From JAPXSY01 sp033812795 (lineage in GTDB: Bacteria > Verrucomicrobiota > Kiritimatiellia > RFP12 > UBA1067), in NCBI GenBank assembly GCA_033812795.1, contig JAPXSY010000006.1, positions 20,581 through 84,580 of the forward strand: a DNA stretch of 64,000 bases, read 5' to 3'. Under the pieces are notes generated by a model. The model was not told the origin of the DNA, searched no databases, and saw only the letters and a program-made list of their open reading frames with translations. Numbering within the stretch: the stretch's first letter is position 1; every line of letters starts with the position of its first letter. The translations under genes and the position numbers were made by a program. Shown in pieces: positions 41,676 through 50,461 of the stretch.

Positions 41676-44222
41676 ATGAATCGAAATGCGGGAATGTTGT
41701 TGGCGATCGTGCTTTCATTGCAAGTCAGGGCAGCGGGTGATCCGGCAGCGGTAGCGGCGTGGGAAAAGTCGGGACGCGCGGAAACACTCGAATGGTTCAA
41801 ACGCCATTGGTTCGGCGTGCGCCCGGCGGAACGTTTGGCGGATCAAGAGATCGGCGAGGATTACGTCGCGTGCCACGGCGGGCAGATCAGGATCAACATT
41901 TACGTGAAGCTTCCGGAAGGCGCGAGTGCCGAGAACCCGGTGCCGGCTTTCATCTTCGGCGACCACTACAATCCCAAGACAAGCAGAACCAAGACAGACA
42001 CGATGCCGGGAATCCCGACGAACGCGATCGTCTCGCGCGGCTACGCCTACATCCGGTTCAATTTCAATGACGTGACGCCCAACACCAACCAAGGGTGCCA
42101 CGACCCGTCAAGCGCCAACATGAAACTCGGCGGAATGGGCAATCCCGACAGCTGGGGCACGATCTCGGCTTGGGCGTGGGGTTTCTCTCGCGTAATGGAC
42201 TGGGTGGAGACACGGCCGGAACTGGATGCGAAACGCATCGCGGTAATCGGACACTCCCGCGGCGGCAAGACCGCGCTATGGGCCGGATGCACTGACCAAC
42301 GCATCGCGCTCACGATTTCGAACTGTTCCGGTACCGGCGGGGCGCGTTATTTGCATATGCCGCTCAAAGGAATGGAAACGCTGGACTGGATGAAAGACCA
42401 TGCGACGCGGCACTGGTTCTGTCCGAGCTGGATACCGACCTATCGCAACCGCGAGACGGAAATCGAGCATGATGCGGACGAAATGATCATGCTCATCGCG
42501 CCGCGGCGAGTCTACGTGGCAAGCGGGTCGGAAGATAGCTGGGCAGGTCCCGCAGGCGAGTTCGAATCGGCCAAACGCGCGTCGGCGCTCTGGGAAGCCT
42601 ATGGACACAAGGGGCTTTCGCTCGACACGTTCCCGGTGCCGGGTACGGTCGACCACTCCGGCCGGGTCGGATACCATTTGCGTCCGGGAGCGCACGCGAT
42701 CAGGCCGTGGGACTGGGACCGCTACATGGACTTCATGGACAAACATCTGCCGGGGCCGAAAAAGGCACCCCCGAAAGCGATGGAGCCCGCGGCACCGGAA
42801 TCGCAACGTGTCCAATCAGAGGCCATCCTCGCGTGGATCAACGCCTTGGAAGCCTTTTTCGACGGCGGCGAGCAAGGCTCTGTTCACGGCTTTTCGATCC
42901 TCCGGCACGGCAAAGTGATTGCCGAGGGCAGTTGGAAACCGTTCGACACGCTGCATGAGACACACATGCTCTATTCGCTCTCGAAAAGCTTTGCCTCGAC
43001 CGCGATCGGATTGCTGGTGGATGACGGCAAGCTGGACTTGGACGAACGGATCACTGACCTCTTTCCGGAATACGTTCCGGCGGAACCATCCGAAAACCTG
43101 AAGGCGATGCGTGTGCGCGATCTGCTCTCCATGAATGTCGGCACGAGCCATGCCGATCCGCACAAGAAAGACCCCGGCGGCGATTGGGTGAAGATGTTCG
43201 TCACCAACGTGATCGACGGCAAGCCCGGCCAGGCTTTCAGGTACGACAGCAGCGCCACCCATGTGCTGGTCGCGATCGCCGAGAAGAGAAGCGGCAGGAC
43301 GTTTTTGGATTTCATCGGGGAGCGGCTCTTCGACCGGATCGGCATCGGGAAGAATGCCTGGACCACTTATTCGCCGACCGGTATCGCTTGCGGCGGATGG
43401 GGGCTCAATCTGACAACCCGCGACCTGGCGCGGTTTGGACAACTTTATCTGCAGCGCGGTGTCTGGAACGGCGAAAGGGTCTTGTCGCGAGAGTGGGTAG
43501 AACTCGCGACAGCCCGGCACACCTGGAACGGCGGGATTGTCGGCACGCGTCCGGATGACGACTGGGCGCAGGGGTACGGCTTCCAGTTCTGGCGCTGTGT
43601 TCCCGAGGGCGTTTACCGTGCGGACGGGGCTTATGGCCAATACACGATTGTGTTGCCCGATCAAGATATGGTGGTGTCAATGCACGCCGGGGTCAAAAGC
43701 ATGGGCAAAATATTAAAGCTGACCTGGGAACACCTTTTGCCCGGAGTCAGGAACGTCCCGTTGCCGGTGAACACGGTCGGTGAGGAAGCGTTGCAGAAAC
43801 GTCTTGGCGGTCTCGCCATTGCCCCGGTAAAAGGCTCGGTCGCGGAAGGCGCGTATTTCGGCCGGGAACTCGCTCTCAAGGAAAACAATCGCGGCATCAG
43901 GTCAATCCGCCTCGACCGCGAAGGCGAAGGATGGAAGTGTACGCTCGTGACCCGCGCCGGGGAAAACGCGTTCCCGGTCGGATGCGGCGTTTGGGCAAAA
44001 GGCACGATCAGGATCGATACGGAGAAATACGAAAAGCCTGGCGGACTTATCGGAGTGCAGCCGACGGTGGCTTCGGGTGGCGTGGATGCGGACGGCGTCT
44101 TCCGCATGAAGGTTTTCCTGACCGGAACAACCGCTTACCTTTCGTTCGAAATCTCAGAAAAGCAGATTCTGGGCCGACTTTTTGCCATAGACGGATGCCG
44201 GTTTGAGGGGAAGACGGAATAA
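41676..44222 (+). CDS. Secreted CE15 glucuronoyl esterase fused to a beta-lactamase-family serine hydrolase
   Basis: An 848-residue two-enzyme protein. After a signal peptide (GMLLAIVLSLQVRAA), residues 25-365 match CE15 esterases, which cut ester bonds between lignin or acyl groups and glucuronic acid of xylan: the nucleophile in VIGHSRGGKTALWAGCTD (Ser194), TISNCSGTGGA, HWFCPSWIPTY, PRRVYVASGSEDSWA, and the histidine in GYHLRPGAHAI (His340). Residues 380-700 are a class C beta-lactamase-like fold with SxxK in YSLSKSFAST (Ser434, Lys437), YDSSATHVLVAIAEKRSG and a third motif candidate HAGVKS. A further C-terminal beta-rich part (about 720-848) is unassigned. The start at 41676 is preceded by AAGCGGG. 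Confidence 0.85.
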   Translation: MNRNAGMLLAIVLSLQVRAAGDPAAVAAWEKSGRAETLEWFKRHWFGVRPAERLADQEIGEDYVACHGGQIRINIYVKLPEGASAENPVPAFIFGDHYNPKTSRTKTDTMPGIPTNAIVSRGYAYIRFNFNDVTPNTNQGCHDPSSANMKLGGMGNPDSWGTISAWAWGFSRVMDWVETRPELDAKRIAVIGHSRGGKTALWAGCTDQRIALTISNCSGTGGARYLHMPLKGMETLDWMKDHATRHWFCPSWIPTYRNRETEIEHDADEMIMLIAPRRVYVASGSEDSWAGPAGEFESAKRASALWEAYGHKGLSLDTFPVPGTVDHSGRVGYHLRPGAHAIRPWDWDRYMDFMDKHLPGPKKAPPKAMEPAAPESQRVQSEAILAWINALEAFFDGGEQGSVHGFSILRHGKVIAEGSWKPFDTLHETHMLYSLSKSFASTAIGLLVDDGKLDLDERITDLFPEYVPAEPSENLKAMRVRDLLSMNVGTSHADPHKKDPGGDWVKMFVTNVIDGKPGQAFRYDSSATHVLVAIAEKRSGRTFLDFIGERLFDRIGIGKNAWTTYSPTGIACGGWGLNLTTRDLARFGQLYLQRGVWNGERVLSREWVELATARHTWNGGIVGTRPDDDWAQGYGFQFWRCVPEGVYRADGAYGQYTIVLPDQDMVVSMHAGVKSMGKILKLTWEHLLPGVRNVPLPVNTVGEEALQKRLGGLAIAPVKGSVAEGAYFGRELALKENNRGIRSIRLDREGEGWKCTLVTRAGENAFPVGCGVWAKGTIRIDTEKYEKPGGLIGVQPTVASGGVDADGVFRMKVFLTGTTAYLSFEISEKQILGRLFAIDGCRFEGKTE

Positions 44223-44223
44223 A

Positions 44224-44590
44224 TTGGTTTCAGGTTTCTGGGTTTCAGGGTTTCAGGGTTTCTGGGTTTCATCCAAATCGGGGTCGGGATCGCTATCGGG
44301 ATCGCTATCGGGTTTCAAGGTTTCTGGTTTCAGGGTTTCAAGGTTTCATCGCTATCGGGATCGCTATCGGGATCGCTATCGGGTTTCAGGGTTTCAAGGT
44401 TTCTGGTTTCTGGTTTCAGGGTTTCAGGGTTTCAGGGTTTCAAGGTTTCATCGCTATCGGGATCGCTATCGGGTTTCAAGGTTTCATGGTTTCATCGGGG
44501 TCGGGATCGCTATCGGGATCGCTATCGGGTTTCAAGGTTTCTGGGTTTCATCGCTATCGGGATCGCTATCGCTATCGGGATCGATCATTT
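44224..44590. repeat. Interleaved GGTTTC(A/T)GG and ATCGCTATCGGG repeats
   Basis: A 370-base low-complexity tract directly after the CE15 stop. It consists of two interleaved families: a short GGTTTCAGGGTTTC-type unit (more than twenty GTTTC cores) and a 12-bp ATCGCTATCGGG unit (about a dozen). Open frames across it only translate the repeats. Confidence 0.8.
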
Positions 44591-44610
44591 CACCACGGAA
44601 CACCACCGCC

Positions 44611-44738
44611 TCACAGCCTCACACCCTCACAGTCTCACAGTCTCACAGCCTAACAGCCTAACAGCCTAACAGCCTCACAGTCTCACAGTCTCACAGTCTC
44701 ACAGCCTAACAGCCTCACAGCCTCACAGCCTCACAGCC
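44611..44738. repeat. Minisatellite of sixteen 8-bp units
   Basis: Sixteen consecutive units of consensus T(C/A)ACAG(C/T)C, in perfect phase over 128 bases, with variants TCACAGCC, TCACAGTC, TAACAGCC and one TCACACCC. It immediately precedes the hairpin at 44740-44769. Confidence 0.85.
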
Positions 44739-44739
44739 T

Positions 44740-44769
44740 TTGAGATTGCGGGCTCCGCCCGCATCTCAA
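44740..44769. terminator. Bidirectional hairpin between convergent genes
   Basis: TTGAGAT and GCGGGC pair with GCCCGC and ATCTCAA around the loop TCC, giving a 13-bp stem with one bulged T. It sits between the convergent CE15 and glycosidase genes. No clear T-run follows on either side, so intrinsic termination is uncertain. The core GCGGGCTCCGCCCGC reappears near 52876. Confidence 0.45.
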
Positions 44770-44830
44770 TACGGCTCGGCACAGATCATCAACAAGGAGC
44801 GGAACGCTTTCAGCCAACCCGTTCTTTTCG

Positions 44831-47113
44831 TTATAACCCCTTCTGGTTTTTTCCGGCTTCAAGAAGCGTGACGGGGCCGTTCACCGCAAGGGCCACATAG
44901 ACCTTGCCGTCTTCCCGTGTCTGCGTCTTCACGCACGAGGCGGATAACCCCGCCGCCGGCAGCATCCCCTCCCGGAAGACGAGCGTGAAGGACTGGGGTT
45001 TCTTGACCGTCGCGTTCGGTGTCAGGCGCAACGTCGCGAGTCGGCCGTCCTTGACACAGGCGTCGGCAAGGAGGCCTCCATGCGCCGGCAGCCGGAAGGC
45101 GTAATTCTTCCACTCGTCCGGCACACCGATGCCAAGCCGCAACTCATCCCCGGCGTTATGCAGGAGCATGTGGCACAGGGCGACAAGCACATTGCCCGAG
45201 GCGGTCGAGAACCAGGGATGCGCGACAACCGTGCCGGGCTCGTTGATCTCGAAGGTCTCGCCGAACAATCCCGTCACGCCAGCGGCCTCGCGCAGCAGTT
45301 TGACCGGCTCCACGTTGTCTTCCAACAGGGTCATGGCAACCGCCATCTTGCCCGCATACCAAGGACAGATTTGTTTGCCGACCGGATACATGTTGCCAGC
45401 GAGGCGGCCGTCCCGAATGAAGCGGTAGGCCGCTTCACGCTGCAAGTCGTTGCTTTTGTCAAAGATCGGATACGGGAAGAGCCCTCCCAAGGTGGCCACG
45501 CTGGGAACCGTGCAGTTTTTGTAAGCGATGTAAGCTCCGTCGCGATGCGGCAGCGAGGCAACCAACTTGTCAGCCGTTGTTCTGAAATCCGCCGCCTCAT
45601 CCAGATTCATGTGAAGCCGTTCAGCCGCATCCGCTGCGGCCCGCAAGGTGTAGATCGCGCCGCAGGTGGTCATGAACGGTCGCTCGCGCGCCGGGCCAAG
45701 GCGCTCCAGATCAGTGCACTTGCCGATGTACCACGTGCCGTCGGAATCCTCATACACCCAGTGCGAGCGGTAATAGCGGGCACACTCGATCAGAACCGGA
45801 TACCCGACTTCCTTGAGGTATTCTAAATCCCCACTGTAAAGGTACTGCGTCCAAACGCTTTTCGCGATATTGGACATGTGGAAGATGTGGTCTAGCCAGA
45901 AGCCCTGCGGCGCTCCCTCCACGCGCCCGTCCTCATACGATTCCCATAGATAGCGGGCGCCATACTTGCCTTTTCTGCTGTAATGGCTCACACGGGCGCA
46001 TGCGGTTTTCAACAGGGCTTTACGGAACTCCGGACACCGGCGGGCCACGGCGACGTGATTGGCGAGCAACAACCCCTGATGGCAGAACATCTCGTCCCAT
46101 CCGAAGTATTTCCCATGCCAATGCCCCGGGAAGATCCCCACGGGGAAAGACCAGCGCGTGGCATTGACGCGCAGGTGGTACTGCGCGACATCGATCATAC
46201 GCTGGATTTTCGGCTCCGGTACCTCAATGGACGATTCGCCGTGATATGCGGCCCAAGCCTGCTCATGCTCGCGCAACAGGGCGTTGAACCCGTTGTCCCA
46301 AACCCACTGGCGTGTGTTTTGGATGCGGTCGGCAAGCTTGCCGGAATCTAGCGTGTCTTCATACTGAATGAAGAACGTGGTGACTTTCCGCTCACCGGGC
46401 TGAAGGGTAAATGTGGCGGAAAGCGTTGCGTCCCGGTCGTTCTTGACCGTGTAGTGTGCCGGTTCGTCCGCTCCTTTATAGGCCGCGATCATCGCATCAC
46501 GGATGTCATTCCCGTAAGTCCGGCAGGAATAGACGGCGTAACGCGTTTCTTTACGCCACGCCCACGTTCCGGTCAGGCGCGGATGTTTGGGCGCCTGAAA
46601 GATGTAGTCCAACGTGACCTCCAGCGGCGCGGTTGCCGTGGAGACCAATGTGCGGCGGAAGGCGATCAGGTTACGGGTAAGCGGCACGATGATCTCGCTC
46701 TCGATGCGGAGGCCGTTCGTGTAACTGTTGCGGCTGAACAGTGTCGCGCGCCGGACATCCAGCTCCTGTTCCCAGACATCCGGATAGTCACGCAATACCC
46801 CGCCGATGATAACGCGGTGGTTGAACTTGCCGAACTCGAACAATCCGCCATCGGGGGGCGGCAATCTCCGGCCAGCCCAGTATATGGCCGGTCTGATCCC
46901 GGCATAGCTGCGCTCGCGCATACCGCACGTCCAGTCAACGGTCATGCTCAACTCACCGTTACCCAACAGCGGGGGCACGTAGCCCTGCGGACAAGCATCC
47001 CCCGTGCCACAGACCAGCCCCTTTAACGGATCGCCCCCTGTCGCGGCCGAGACCGCCAAAGGCAGGAGGCCCAGCGCCACAAACAACATATGCCGCATCC
47101 TTTGCGTTCCCAT
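44831..47113 (-). CDS. Secreted six-hairpin glycosidase, GH65/GH95-like
   Basis: A 760-residue secreted enzyme with an (alpha/alpha)6 barrel. A signal peptide (about MRHMLFVALGLLPLAVSA) precedes a beta-sandwich domain (GELSMTVDWTCGMRERSYAG, LRIESEIIVPLTRNLIAFRRTL). The barrel holds WHGKYFGWDEMFCHQGLLLANH, LWESYEDGRVEGAP, HIFHMSNIAKSVWTQYLYSGD and GLFGETFEINEPGTVVAHPWFSTASG, like clan GH-L/GH95 enzymes. Exact family and substrate are not certain; the catalytic acid could not be fixed. The frame starts at 47113; starts at 47098 and 47089 are also possible. The GH43-like gene ends 46 bases upstream, so they may be co-expressed. Confidence 0.75.
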   Translation of the reverse strand: MGTQRMRHMLFVALGLLPLAVSAATGGDPLKGLVCGTGDACPQGYVPPLLGNGELSMTVDWTCGMRERSYAGIRPAIYWAGRRLPPPDGGLFEFGKFNHRVIIGGVLRDYPDVWEQELDVRRATLFSRNSYTNGLRIESEIIVPLTRNLIAFRRTLVSTATAPLEVTLDYIFQAPKHPRLTGTWAWRKETRYAVYSCRTYGNDIRDAMIAAYKGADEPAHYTVKNDRDATLSATFTLQPGERKVTTFFIQYEDTLDSGKLADRIQNTRQWVWDNGFNALLREHEQAWAAYHGESSIEVPEPKIQRMIDVAQYHLRVNATRWSFPVGIFPGHWHGKYFGWDEMFCHQGLLLANHVAVARRCPEFRKALLKTACARVSHYSRKGKYGARYLWESYEDGRVEGAPQGFWLDHIFHMSNIAKSVWTQYLYSGDLEYLKEVGYPVLIECARYYRSHWVYEDSDGTWYIGKCTDLERLGPARERPFMTTCGAIYTLRAAADAAERLHMNLDEAADFRTTADKLVASLPHRDGAYIAYKNCTVPSVATLGGLFPYPIFDKSNDLQREAAYRFIRDGRLAGNMYPVGKQICPWYAGKMAVAMTLLEDNVEPVKLLREAAGVTGLFGETFEINEPGTVVAHPWFSTASGNVLVALCHMLLHNAGDELRLGIGVPDEWKNYAFRLPAHGGLLADACVKDGRLATLRLTPNATVKKPQSFTLVFREGMLPAAGLSASCVKTQTREDGKVYVALAVNGPVTLLEAGKNQKGL

Positions 47114-47158
47114 GACTAATGCCTTCGTCTTTTGTCTCCTGTCCCCCCCCCTCTTCCC

Positions 47159-48892
47159 TCACTCAACAAAAACAGGGTCCGCACGCATGCGGGTGATCCC
47201 GTTCTCATTAAACGTATCCACCGTGAACCAATAGGGCGCCCCCGCATTCAGGCTGTAAATGTCGAGCCGCGTTTGACCGCGGATTTCAAAGGGCGTGAAC
47301 ATCGCATCCGCTGCCACACCGTAACGTACGACCGCGCCTTTGGCGCCTGCCCCGCCCTCCCATTCCACCGTCACATGCCGCCGGTCGGCCTTCCCGCGAA
47401 TCACCCGAACGTTGCTTGCCGGCGCGGGAGGCGTTCCCTCTCCGGTTCCGAAAACGCGAAGACCCGCAACAGCAAAGTATCCTGACTTCGTACCGCAATT
47501 TATAAGCCGAAGGTGCCGCGTGGCCACAGGATTTTCCAGCTCGTGATAAGCGTTCATCCGGTCCTTCGGGTTTTGGGATTGGTCGACCCTGGTTACCCAG
47601 TGCACGCCGTCGTCGGAGCAGTCCACCCGATATTTTTGAACAAAATCCTGCGGCAAACTGTTTGTGCTCCTCCGCACCTCTTCCGTCTCCGCGAAATGAA
47701 CCTGTATCGCGCACACCCGTTTAATCGCGCCGAGATCGACACCGATCCAAGCGTTCGAGTCCGATCCCTTGGGCTGCCACCAGGATCGGATACTCGTGTC
47801 GAAGGCGCATCGGGCGAGACGGGCGCCGCTATGTTCCGACGAAGCGCTGACGGCCTTCCCGCAACCCAGTTCCATCCAGCCGACAAGATTCCCTTTCCCG
47901 GGGCTGGGATTTTTGCCGGGCAGATACTGCGGCAGGTCACCAAAGGCCGTTTCCGCAAACAACCGTCCTGCCGCATCGATGCGGGCGGGAAAAAGGACCA
48001 CACGACGCTCGACACCGCGAATCACACCGGTGGCGACATGCCAAAGGCGTTGGTGCTTGTCTTGAAAGGTCGCCCCGTGGCCGGCACCGGGAATAAACCC
48101 CGTCGGCTTGAACGAGAAAGGACTGTACGGTTCATACACGAACGGTCCCATCGGCGAACGGGAAACGCAAACGCCATCACCATACGTGTCAAACTCGGTA
48201 CCGGGTGCCGCGTATTGGTAGTAATACTTCCCCCCGTGTTTATTCATCCAGGACCCCTCGATCCACGGCTCCTTGTCGGAGCGGTCGAGACCATGTCCCT
48301 GATTGGTGTTGCCCCGCACCTCCCAACCGCGTTCGCTCTCAAGCGGCCGAACGCATTCCGCCGCGGCACCGATACGCTTGAACTGGTTGGTCGGATCAAG
48401 CTCGATGACGGTAGGCGCCCCTCGTCTTTTTCCGGCGGCGCAACCGGCGTAAAGAAACACGCGACCGTCGTCATCGGCAAAAAGGGCGGGGTCCACATTG
48501 CTTTTTTGCGCGTTGACTAACTCCCATGAGTCCTCATCCTTGGGCCGCGAACTCTTGAAGATACCCGCACCCGAAGCCGTGAAATAAAGCTCCCCCCGAT
48601 ATTCCATGGCCGTGGGCGCATAGTTCGCCAGAGGCAGGTTGGGCGGCGACACTTTCCGCCAGCAGACAAAATCAGGCGACCACCAGTAGCCACCCGATTT
48701 TGAGGCGAACAGGTAATAATCTCCCTTATACGTCAGACAGACGGGATCCGCGCCTTCGTGAAACCCGAGCTCGTTTCGGAAGCCGTAATCGAGATCAAGC
48801 GGGTTGCAGAACGTCATGGGCTCCCGGCAAGATCCCCATGCCGCGACCACGCCGACCACCCCAAACACAAACGCCCTGTTCTTCATCTTCAT
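47159..48892 (-). CDS. Secreted GH43-like glycosidase with discoidin-like and FN3-like domains
   Basis: A 577-residue secreted enzyme. After a signal peptide (RAFVFGVVGVVAAWGSC) comes a five-bladed propeller with the three GH43-type acidic positions: HEGADPVCLTYKGDYYLF, NVDPALFADDDGRVFLYAG and EGSWMNKHGGKYYYQYAAPG. From about residue 355, KAVSASSEHSGARLARCAFD and WQPKGSDSNAWIGVDLGAIKRV mark an F5/8-type (discoidin) carbohydrate-binding domain; a fibronectin-III-like domain ends the protein (ASNVRVIRGKADRRHVTVEWEGG). Substrates are probably arabinan or xylan side chains. The ORF continues upstream to 49699, but ATG 48892 begins the signal peptide, after GAGG. Confidence 0.85.
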   Translation of the reverse strand: MKMKNRAFVFGVVGVVAAWGSCREPMTFCNPLDLDYGFRNELGFHEGADPVCLTYKGDYYLFASKSGGYWWSPDFVCWRKVSPPNLPLANYAPTAMEYRGELYFTASGAGIFKSSRPKDEDSWELVNAQKSNVDPALFADDDGRVFLYAGCAAGKRRGAPTVIELDPTNQFKRIGAAAECVRPLESERGWEVRGNTNQGHGLDRSDKEPWIEGSWMNKHGGKYYYQYAAPGTEFDTYGDGVCVSRSPMGPFVYEPYSPFSFKPTGFIPGAGHGATFQDKHQRLWHVATGVIRGVERRVVLFPARIDAAGRLFAETAFGDLPQYLPGKNPSPGKGNLVGWMELGCGKAVSASSEHSGARLARCAFDTSIRSWWQPKGSDSNAWIGVDLGAIKRVCAIQVHFAETEEVRRSTNSLPQDFVQKYRVDCSDDGVHWVTRVDQSQNPKDRMNAYHELENPVATRHLRLINCGTKSGYFAVAGLRVFGTGEGTPPAPASNVRVIRGKADRRHVTVEWEGGAGAKGAVVRYGVAADAMFTPFEIRGQTRLDIYSLNAGAPYWFTVDTFNENGITRMRADPVFVE

Positions 48893-49020
48893 ATTAAAAA
48901 ATGCCTCGGGGCTGCGCCCTCGATGCCGACGAAGACAGGATACAACGTACCGGGTCAGTTCGTCCAATGGATTCCTTGATCGTCGGATAGTCCGGATCAC
49001 CCTTAATCTTACGAACGATA

Positions 49021-49049
49021 TTGACGCCAACGCCAAAATCGCGCACAAT
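49021..49049 (+). promoter_or_regulatory. Candidate promoter for the surface-protein gene
   Basis: TTGACG (49021-49026), 17 bases, CACAAT (49044-49049). The predicted start is near 49056, with a leader of about 47 bases carrying GAGGAG before the ATG at 49103. Confidence 0.45.
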
Positions 49050-49102
49050 TTTAATGATCCTGATAAAAGGGTTTTGTGAAAATCACCTCCGAGGAGTCTT
49101 GT

Positions 49103-50461
49103 ATGAAAAGCAGGCTGAGCTTTGATTCTTGTTTCATCTCCGCTTGGACATTTGCCGTGGCGGCGTTCTGTTTCCAGATGGGTGCTCAGGCGCAAACCTC
49201 CGTGAGTCTCTACAAGGGGCCGATCACCGGAAGTTCGCCTGAGAATCCGGTGGACTTTTCGGTGACCTCGTACTGGGATCCGGCGGGCATGCCGTCCGGC
49301 ACAACCGCCGAGGCGAAGTTCGCGAAGGCGACGATGGGCACGCTCACCGAGCAGATGTACGTGGCGTTGCCGAATGACCTCACGCTTTTGACGCTGCGTG
49401 CCGGCGGCGGGAAGATCATCAACTTCATCGGCGAGAACGTCAGCCTCGGCACACTCCACTATCACGACTACCTCGGCTACGCCTCGGTGCTCTACGCGAC
49501 GGCCCACGCCTTCGGGAACGATATCTCCAGTGTGTGCGGCGCCTTCGCGGGCGATGTCGTCAATGCGATCAGCGGCAAGATGGTGTTCGCCGGCGGCGAG
49601 GTCGAGCACCATCACCACTGCTACGCCAATTCCGATTCCGAGACGATCCTCAACGCCCTGCCGACCAACTTCTGGACGCACGGCTCTGCCAACCTCCATC
49701 TCTATGCGTCCCGCCAGTGTGGCGAGGTGACCGGGCTTTGGAAGGCGACGAAGGATTCAAAGCACCTGAAGTATGTCGGCGCTTCTGCGATCCACGTGGT
49801 GGCGCCGGGCGCGAAGGTGACCTGCCCGGGGATCGTGCCGACGGGTGCCTACGTCCGCCGCTGGTTCTCTAACGCGAAGACGATCGAACTTTCTGCGGCG
49901 GCGCTGGACAACGCCGATTCGACCAACTTGACCTTCCATGCCTACAATCCGTCCGTTCGCCAAGACGTCGTGACCTGGCAGAAGCAGGGGGGAGCCCAAA
50001 ATGCGATTCTCAACAAGTGGAGCACCGGGCAAAATGCGGTTCTGGAGGTTGATACGTTGCAGGGCGGCAGCGCGGACGCGATTACGTTCGACGCGGAGGG
50101 GAACTGCTATCCCTGGAGGGTCATTATCCACAATGGCAAGATCTTGAGTGCGGTTAATTTCAAGTATGCGGATATCGAATTCGCCGACAATCCCTCCGGT
50201 GTGCGCGGTCTTCCGAATTCCGCCGTCAGCGTCACCTCCTCGTCCAAGTCCTCGACCGTCACCGTGCCGGGCGGGGAGAACACGGCCTATTTCAAGACAT
50301 TCGGCCCCATTGCCGCAGGCGGAGGGCTCATCAAAAGGGGGCGGGCGCGCTCGTCGCGAAACTCGGCGACGATCTTTTTGGTTCGCTTGAAGTCGCGGAA
50401 GGTTCGGTCTCCTTCACCAACGCGGTCGACACCGCCAAGATCTACGAGCTCGGCTCATTGA
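49103..50461 (+). CDS. LamG-like giant secreted surface protein, 5' part (frameshifted)
   Basis: The first 452 codons of a large secreted protein. The signal peptide is WTFAVAAFCFQMGAQAQ. The mature part is low in charge, rich in Gly, Ala, Thr and Asn, and beta-strand-like (VSLGTLHYHDYLGYASVLYAT, VEVDTLQGGSADAITFDAEG). The true reading continues in the 3' part: near 50335 the sequence ATCAAAAGGGGGCGG leaves the frame. With one more A, it would read IKKGAGALVAKLGDDLFGSLEV and run on without a stop to 52830. The last 40 codons of this ORF (rich in Arg and Ser) are therefore out-of-frame. GAGGAG sits seven bases before the ATG at 49103; the GTG at 49076 is less likely. Confidence 0.7.
   Translation: MKSRLSFDSCFISAWTFAVAAFCFQMGAQAQTSVSLYKGPITGSSPENPVDFSVTSYWDPAGMPSGTTAEAKFAKATMGTLTEQMYVALPNDLTLLTLRAGGGKIINFIGENVSLGTLHYHDYLGYASVLYATAHAFGNDISSVCGAFAGDVVNAISGKMVFAGGEVEHHHHCYANSDSETILNALPTNFWTHGSANLHLYASRQCGEVTGLWKATKDSKHLKYVGASAIHVVAPGAKVTCPGIVPTGAYVRRWFSNAKTIELSAAALDNADSTNLTFHAYNPSVRQDVVTWQKQGGAQNAILNKWSTGQNAVLEVDTLQGGSADAITFDAEGNCYPWRVIIHNGKILSAVNFKYADIEFADNPSGVRGLPNSAVSVTSSSKSSTVTVPGGENTAYFKTFGPIAAGGGLIKRGRARSSRNSATIFLVRLKSRKVRSPSPTRSTPPRSTSSAH

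Noticed and set aside
44203..44661. Repetitive 152-codon frame
   Set aside because: Translates only GTTTC and ATCGCTATCGGG repeats; no start signal or non-repeat content.
44611..44738. Possible CRISPR array
   Set aside because: Units are 8 bp, contiguous and without spacers, and no cas genes are near; it is a minisatellite.
48900..49030. Minus-strand phrase IVRKIKGDPDYPTIKESI just upstream of the GH43-like gene
   Set aside because: It looks protein-like, but has no start codon, no family I can name and ends in a stop before the GH43-like gene; could be a remnant, not enough to call.
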